A DNA stretch of 64,000 nucleotides from Massilia timonae CCUG 45783 (lineage in GTDB: Bacteria; Pseudomonadota; Gammaproteobacteria; Burkholderiales; Burkholderiaceae_D): assembly GCF_000315425.1 (NCBI RefSeq), contig NZ_JH992924.1:674648-738647 (forward strand), read 5' to 3'. The position numbers and the translations under genes were made by a program. Below the pieces are notes generated by a model. It was not told where the DNA came from. It made no database searches and saw only the letters and a program-made list of their open reading frames with translations. Positions 60,050 through 64,000 of this stretch are shown here, piece after piece (position 1 is the first letter of the stretch; each line of letters begins with the position of its first letter).

Positions 60050-60352
60050 TCAGATCGTCAGGGCCGGCGCGCCGTCGGCGTAATGGGCGTCGAAACAGCT
60101 TTCGCAATCGGCGCAGAACAGGTGGGCCATGCGCACGCTGCCCTGTCGCAGGACCAGCTTGAGGTGGGCTTGCTGGCACTTGGGGCAGACTTCGCGGACG
60201 CTGCCGAAGGTGAGCAGGTTGAGCGGCGTACTGTCGCTATCGAGCGTGTCGACGACGGTGCACGGATTGAGTTCGCTCAGGACGAGGTCGCCGTCTTCAT
60301 GATGGCGGCGGCAAGTGTCGGGGGCGGCGCTGGCTGGTACACGTAGGTTCAT
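60050..60352 (-). CDS. Small zinc-ribbon hypothetical protein
   Basis: 100 residues. CPKCQQAHLKL and FCADCESCFDAHY give two Cys-x-x-Cys knuckles, 26 residues between the first cysteines, a plausible zinc ribbon. The N-terminal 45 residues have no clear fold. It starts at 60352 with MNLRVPASAAPD. Neither neighbour suggests a role. It lies downstream of the candidate small RNA at 60547-60676, separated from it by that RNA's terminator. Confidence 0.7.
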   Translation of the reverse strand: MNLRVPASAAPDTCRRHHEDGDLVLSELNPCTVVDTLDSDSTPLNLLTFGSVREVCPKCQQAHLKLVLRQGSVRMAHLFCADCESCFDAHYADGAPALTI

Positions 60353-60546
60353 AGGACGGGTTCCCTTGGACGTTTCGTTGTACGTGGTCTTCCGACCGGT
60401 GGCCGAATCGGAAGCGCGAACTTTATGATAGTCAAATCAGCGACGGCTTCAAGCGCTGTGACAATTTTTTTACTGCGAGTTGCGCCGGGGCAGAGAATAG
60501 GACCGATCCGCAACGGATATGGTTTCCCAAAGCATGCGCATCATCC

Positions 60547-60572
60547 AAAAAAATGCCCGCCGGTGGCGGGCA
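60547..60572 (-). terminator. Rho-independent terminator, minus strand
   Basis: The stem TGCCCGCC/GGCGGGCA with a 3-nt loop (60554-60572) is followed on the minus strand by seven T (60553-60547). No protein gene ends here; it ends the candidate small RNA or stops a leader upstream of the zinc-ribbon gene. Confidence 0.85.
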
Positions 60573-60676
60573 CAACCCAAGATCGGGCCAAGAGATGCGA
60601 AATCGGTTGGTGTGTAGCACCCCGGGCGCTGCACACCTGCTGTCATCAGGCATATCGGTTGCGTGTATGACAGGTG
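60547..60676 (-). ncRNA. Candidate structured small RNA or attenuated leader
   Basis: On the minus strand a -10 TATACT (60688-60683, weak -35) would start a transcript near 60676. It can form stem 1 between 60667-60676 and 60634-60646 (10 bp, one bulge) and stem 2 between 60632-60637 and 60609-60614 with further pairs inside. It ends in the terminator at 60547-60572, about 130 nt in all. Stems 1 and 2 share 60634-60637 and so exclude each other. No open frame is supported. I do not recognise a known family. Confidence 0.45.
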
Positions 60677-60778
60677 ATTCTTAGTATAGGGAGAGTTTGT
60701 GACGCGATTGTGACCAAGCGCAAAGTTCTGGCGGTATCAAATGACCGGCGGACGCCGTCGCGTCATGCGCGTGGGTTA

Positions 60779-60794
60779 TACGTAGAACTACGTA
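60779..60794. promoter_or_regulatory. Perfect palindrome, probable operator
   Basis: TACGTAG-AA-CTACGTA, 7-bp arms and a 2-bp centre. It lies between the SDR terminator and the predicted small-RNA promoter, about 90 bp upstream of its -10. Such a compact dyad suits a dimeric helix-turn-helix regulator. I cannot name the protein. Confidence 0.45.
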
Positions 60795-60821
60795 GTAGCA
60801 GCCTTTCTGTCCGTTTCAGGC

Positions 60822-60849
60822 AAAAAAAAAGCCCGCTCTTGCGCGGGCT
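60822..60849 (-). terminator. Rho-independent terminator after the SDR gene
   Basis: The stem AGCCCGC/GCGGGCT (60830-60849) with a 6-nt loop is followed on the minus strand by a run of T (60830-60822). It ends transcription of the SDR gene at 60979, about 130 bp after its stop. Confidence 0.85.
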
Positions 60850-60978
60850 CAAAACTATTTTCTTGGAGGAGAATAGTGGAGACAGGTGTAATTATCGGGG
60901 TCGGCCATTCGGGTGTCCAATTGCGAGTTCGGATACCAGACATGCGTTAAAGTAATATCTGCCCCATTTCCGTCGTTG

Positions 60979-61746
60979 TCAGTCGCGTACCGGCACCGTG
61001 TAGTTCAGCGCCATGCGGCCGCCATCGGCGTACAGCGTCTGGCCGGTCATGTACGAGGCGTCGTCGCTGGCCAGGAAGGCGGCGATCGAGGCGACTTCTT
61101 CCGGCTCGCCGCAGCGGCCCAGCGGCGTGCGCGACAGGATGGTGTGACGCGCCTCCGGGCTGCCCAGCACGGCCTGCCTGGCCAGTTCGGTCAGGATGGT
61201 GCCCGGGCCGATCGCATTGACGCGGATGCCATAGTGGGCCAGGGCGATCGACGCCACCCGGGTCAACTGGTTGACGCCGCCTTTCGACACCACATAGGGC
61301 ACCTGGTTCGGGATGGTCAGCTCGGCGTTGACGCTCGACATATTGATGATGCAGCCGCCTTCGCCCCGTTTCACCATGTCGCGCGCCGCCGCCTGGCTGC
61401 ACAGGAACATCGATTTCAGGTTGACGCGCAGCACGCGGTCGAAATCGTCTTCTTCCAGGTCGAGGAAGTCGGCCGCGTGGGTCACGCCTGCGTTGTTGAC
61501 CAGGATGTCGATGCGCCCGAACGCGTCGAGCGTGGCCTGGACCATCGCATCGACCTCTTTCTTGACGCCGACGTCGGCGTGGAAGAACCGGGCGGCTTCG
61601 CCCAGGCTGGCGGCGGCCTGCTCGACTTCCGGCTTGAGGTCGACGAGCATCACGCGCGCGCCTTCGCGCACCAGGCGCTGAGCGCAGGCCAGGCCGATGC
61701 CCTGGCTGGCGCCGGTGACGATGGCAATCTTCTGATGGAGTTTCAT
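60979..61746 (-). CDS. Short-chain dehydrogenase/reductase
   Basis: 255 residues, classical SDR: VTGASQGIG, then LVNNAGV, catalytic Ser in NMSSVNA, Tyr-x-x-x-Lys in YVVSKGG, and C-terminal YMTGQTLYADGGRMALNY. It resembles glucose or fucose dehydrogenases and 3-oxoacyl-ACP reductases; the substrate is not determinable. ATG 61746 (MKLHQKIAIVTG) fits the family start; the upstream 14 codons are unlikely. It is monocistronic, with its own terminator. Confidence 0.88.
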   Translation of the reverse strand: MKLHQKIAIVTGASQGIGLACAQRLVREGARVMLVDLKPEVEQAAASLGEAARFFHADVGVKKEVDAMVQATLDAFGRIDILVNNAGVTHAADFLDLEEDDFDRVLRVNLKSMFLCSQAAARDMVKRGEGGCIINMSSVNAELTIPNQVPYVVSKGGVNQLTRVASIALAHYGIRVNAIGPGTILTELARQAVLGSPEARHTILSRTPLGRCGEPEEVASIAAFLASDDASYMTGQTLYADGGRMALNYTVPVRD

Positions 61747-61886
61747 GGCGGGCTTTCGTAGAGAGGCAAAGGCCGCCATTCTAACCACTCGGCGTGGCTA
61801 CCCGCCATGCATGATCTTCGCTGCGCGTGTAAGTTTTCCACGCACGGCACGACTACACGGGTATCTCCACCACAACGAGAATAAAA

Positions 61887-63272
61887 ATGACCCGCAAGCA
61901 TCTCGCCCTCGCCTGGACCCTGTTCCTGGCGATGCTGCTGTATTCCGGCATGGCCGCCGCGCTGGAACCGTGCCACCTGCCGCACTTCCCCGAGCGGGTC
62001 GAGTGCGGCACGCTGCAGGTGCCGGAAGACCGCGCCAAGCCGGCCGGCCGCAGCATCACGATTCACTTCGCCCGCCTCAAGGCCACCGCGAAACCGCCGG
62101 CGTCCGACCCGCTGCTGGTGCTGGCCGGCGGTCCGGGCCAGGCCGCCATGGATTACGGGCCGCTCCTGGCCAGCGCCTTCCGTGAAGCGAGGAAGCGCCG
62201 CGACATCCTGCTGGTCGACCAGCGCGGCACCGGCAGGTCAACCCCGCTGCGCTGCCCGATGCCCGAGGAGGCGATCGCGCGAGGCGACACGGCTGCCGTC
62301 CAGGCCAGCCTGCGCGCCTGCCTGGCAGGACTCGACGCCGACCCGCGCCACTTCCATACCGAAGCCGCGCTGGCCGATTTCGAGGACTTGCGGCGCGCGC
62401 TCGGCTACCGCCAGTTCAGCCTGTGGGGCGGTTCGTACGGCACCCGCACCGCGCTGCTGTATGCGCGGCGCTACCCCGGCAGCGTGCGCGGCATGGTGCT
62501 CGATTCGGTGGCGCCGCCCAATGCCCGCATCCTGCTGTCGTCGCGTCACGCCCAGGCTGCGCTCGAGCGCCTGCTGGCCGACTGCGCCGCCGACCAGGGC
62601 TGCGCCCGGGCCTTCCCGAACCTGGCGCGCGAGCTCGACGCCGTGCTGGCGCTGCCGGCCCTCGGCCAGCACCAGGCCGAGGCGGTGCCGCAACTGCTGC
62701 GCGGCGCCATGTACAGCGCCCAGCATGCCAGCGTGCTGCCGTTCGCCATCCACGCCGCCGCCAATGGCCGGCCGCAGCCGCTGCTCGCCCTGTACGACGC
62801 CCTGGCCGGCTGGAGCCTGGAAGGCATGACCTTCGGCCAGACCTTGTCAGTGCTGTGCGCCGAAGAAGCGCCATTCCTCGACGCCGCCGCCATGCGCCGG
62901 GACGCCGCCGGCAGCCGCTTCGGCGAAGCCTATGCCAGGGGCTGGCGCGACTGGTGCGCGGTGTGGCCGGCCGCGCGGCCAGATGCCGCACTGACGCGCG
63001 CCGTGGTGTCCGACGTTCCGACCCTGCTGCTGGCGGGCGGCCTCGATCCGGTCACGCCGCCGGAAAATGCCCACCTGGCGGCGCGCACCCTGCGCCACAG
63101 CCGGGTGCTGGTGGCCGCCGGCGCCGGCCATACGTTCAGCGGCGCCGGTTGCGCGCCGCGCCTGATCGCCGCCTTCCTCGAGCACGCCGATCCTGCCGCC
63201 GTGGATGGCGCCTGCCTGGCGGCGATTCGCCGGCCACCATTCGTGCTGGCCGACGGCCAGCCCACCCTGTGA
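61887..63272 (+). CDS. Exported alpha/beta hydrolase, S33 / tripeptidyl-aminopeptidase type
   Basis: 461 residues with a signal peptide (MTRKHLALAWTLFLAMLLYSGMAAA). Features: VECGTLQVPEDRAKPAGRSITIHF, oxyanion LAGGPGQAA, DQRGTGRS, nucleophile Ser in LWGGSYGTRTALLYARRYP, Asp in AGGLDPVTPPENA and His in GAGHTFS. The family contains secreted proline-type and tripeptidyl aminopeptidases and esterases. Its stop is 10 bp before the ABC ATPase gene, so the two may be cotranscribed. Confidence 0.88.
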   Translation: MTRKHLALAWTLFLAMLLYSGMAAALEPCHLPHFPERVECGTLQVPEDRAKPAGRSITIHFARLKATAKPPASDPLLVLAGGPGQAAMDYGPLLASAFREARKRRDILLVDQRGTGRSTPLRCPMPEEAIARGDTAAVQASLRACLAGLDADPRHFHTEAALADFEDLRRALGYRQFSLWGGSYGTRTALLYARRYPGSVRGMVLDSVAPPNARILLSSRHAQAALERLLADCAADQGCARAFPNLARELDAVLALPALGQHQAEAVPQLLRGAMYSAQHASVLPFAIHAAANGRPQPLLALYDALAGWSLEGMTFGQTLSVLCAEEAPFLDAAAMRRDAAGSRFGEAYARGWRDWCAVWPAARPDAALTRAVVSDVPTLLLAGGLDPVTPPENAHLAARTLRHSRVLVAAGAGHTFSGAGCAPRLIAAFLEHADPAAVDGACLAAIRRPPFVLADGQPTL

Positions 63273-63282
63273 GGAGCGCGCC

Positions 63283-64000
63283 ATGATCGTCGTGAACCAT
63301 ATCGGCAAGCGTTTCAAGACCTTGCAGGCCCTGGACGAGGTCAGCTTCACGGCCCGCCCCGGCGCCATCACCGCGCTGCTGGGGCCGAATGGCGCCGGCA
63401 AGTCGACCTGCCTGCGCATCCTGTATGGCTTGCTGGCGCCGGACAGCGGCATGGTCGCCATCGACGGCATCGACGTGACGCGCGCGCCGCTCGCCGCGCG
63501 GCGCCGGCTCGGCATCGTCACCGACGAATTCGGGCTCTATGAACGGCTCACGCCGCGCGACCACCTGCGCTACTTCGGCCGCCTGCACGGCATGCGCGGC
63601 GCCATGCTGGAGCGCGCCATCGAGCGCGTCGTCCGGGAGGTGGGGCTGGAGGCCGAGGCCGGGCGCCCGACCAGGGGATTTTCGGCCGGCCAGCGCATCA
63701 AGGTGGCGCTGGCGCGCGCCTTGCTGCATGATCCTGCCGTGCTGGTGCTGGACGAGCCCACGCGCGGCCTGGACGTGATGAGCACGCGCGCCGTGCGCGA
63801 GGCCCTGATGCGGGCGCGCGTGCGTGGCGCGGCGGTGCTGCTGTCGACCCACGTGATGCAGGAGGCGGCCCAGCTGTGCGACCAGGTGGTGGTGCTGGCC
63901 GCGGGCCGGGTGCGCTTCGCGGGGACGACGCCGGCGCTGCTGGCGCAGACCGGCGGGAGCAGCCTGGAACAGGCATTTGTCGACGTGATCGGCAGCGATG
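63283..64000 (+). CDS. ABC-2 exporter ATPase, NatA-like (3' end outside window)
   Basis: 239 codons to the right edge, still open. Walker A LLGPNGAGKST, a Gln loop replaced by the VTDEFGLYERLT segment, signature GFSAGQRIKVALARAL, Walker B AVLVLDEPTRGLDV, H-loop STHVMQEA. It resembles the NatA sodium-efflux ATPase and other ABC-2 type exporters; a permease gene (natB-like) is expected just beyond the window. GAGGAG precedes ATG 63283. Confidence 0.9.
   Translation, partial: MIVVNHIGKRFKTLQALDEVSFTARPGAITALLGPNGAGKSTCLRILYGLLAPDSGMVAIDGIDVTRAPLAARRRLGIVTDEFGLYERLTPRDHLRYFGRLHGMRGAMLERAIERVVREVGLEAEAGRPTRGFSAGQRIKVALARALLHDPAVLVLDEPTRGLDVMSTRAVREALMRARVRGAAVLLSTHVMQEAAQLCDQVVVLAAGRVRFAGTTPALLAQTGGSSLEQAFVDVIGSD

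Noticed and set aside
60425..60670. Small open frames on both strands around the RNA candidate (81 and 73 residues)
   Set aside because: They run through the terminator hairpin and the alternative stems, have no ribosome site, and look like non-coding translation.
60850..60960. Possible tRNA or tmRNA 3' fragment or attachment site near GGAGACAGGTG
   Set aside because: No cloverleaf, no T-loop consensus, no integrase gene and no matching repeat in the window.

Overview
The window is a high-GC, densely coding chromosomal segment with no rRNA, tRNA, CRISPR or phage genes that I can recognise. The gene families (Porin_4 porin, GbpR-type LysR regulator, tandem HAMP-MCPs, non-phosphorylative pentose genes, KdpDE) suggest a betaproteobacterium of the order Burkholderiales, most like Massilia and related Oxalobacteraceae. 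That placement is inference.

Layout. 1-2219: the 3' part of kdpD and complete kdpE. 2306-4405: a higBA-type toxin-antitoxin pair whose toxin gene is cut by a complete 1485-bp IS4/IS50-type element (17-bp perfect terminal repeats, 9-bp target duplication); the antitoxin is intact. 4435-9801: an exported ABM-domain protein, an M28 peptidase, a membrane hybrid histidine kinase and a GNAT acetyltransferase. 10039-15933: cheW and three tandem paralogous chemoreceptors, the second with a 1-nt frameshift near its start. 16062-17096: a porin on the minus strand.

17711-41089 is the centrepiece: about 23 kb, all on the plus strand, for catching, cutting, importing and oxidising L-arabinose-containing glycans. 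Unit A is a TonB receptor, a GPH-family symporter, a cytoplasmic GH43, an aldose epimerase and an SMP-30 lactonase. Unit B is L-arabonate dehydratase, an AraD1/GguC FAH-fold enzyme, an SDR sugar dehydrogenase, then exported GH97, GH51, GH43 and GH127 enzymes. Unit C is a YtfQRT-YjfF furanose ABC importer and a GbpR-type LysR regulator. Each unit is preceded by the same composite promoter, with identical spacing: dyad GATAC-N8-GTATC, 16 bp, TGA, a -35 TTGGAA, 18 bp, and a -10 TACCAT or TAGGAT. The dyad is centred about 28 bp upstream of the -35, where LysR activators bind. This is the strongest candidate for a coherent, little-described system: one LysR regulon joining outer-membrane capture, arabinan and beta-arabinoside cleavage, two import routes and the oxidative pathway. 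The last enzyme, alpha-ketoglutarate semialdehyde dehydrogenase, is not in the window.

41271-53186 is ordinary accessory chromosome: a soluble hybrid kinase, a fumarylpyruvate-hydrolase-like protein, a UDG-superfamily-like protein, two alpha/beta hydrolases, a fourth chemoreceptor, an asparaginase, a pirin and an M20 dipeptidase. 53594-58692 is a galactose operon: galT, an M24-fold protein that has lost most metal ligands, galK and a cytoplasmic GH2 enzyme. 58759-64000 holds a Ser/Gly-rich lipoprotein, a VanZ-like protein, a small zinc-ribbon protein, a candidate structured small RNA, an SDR, an S33-type hydrolase and the start of an ABC exporter ATPase that runs off the right edge.
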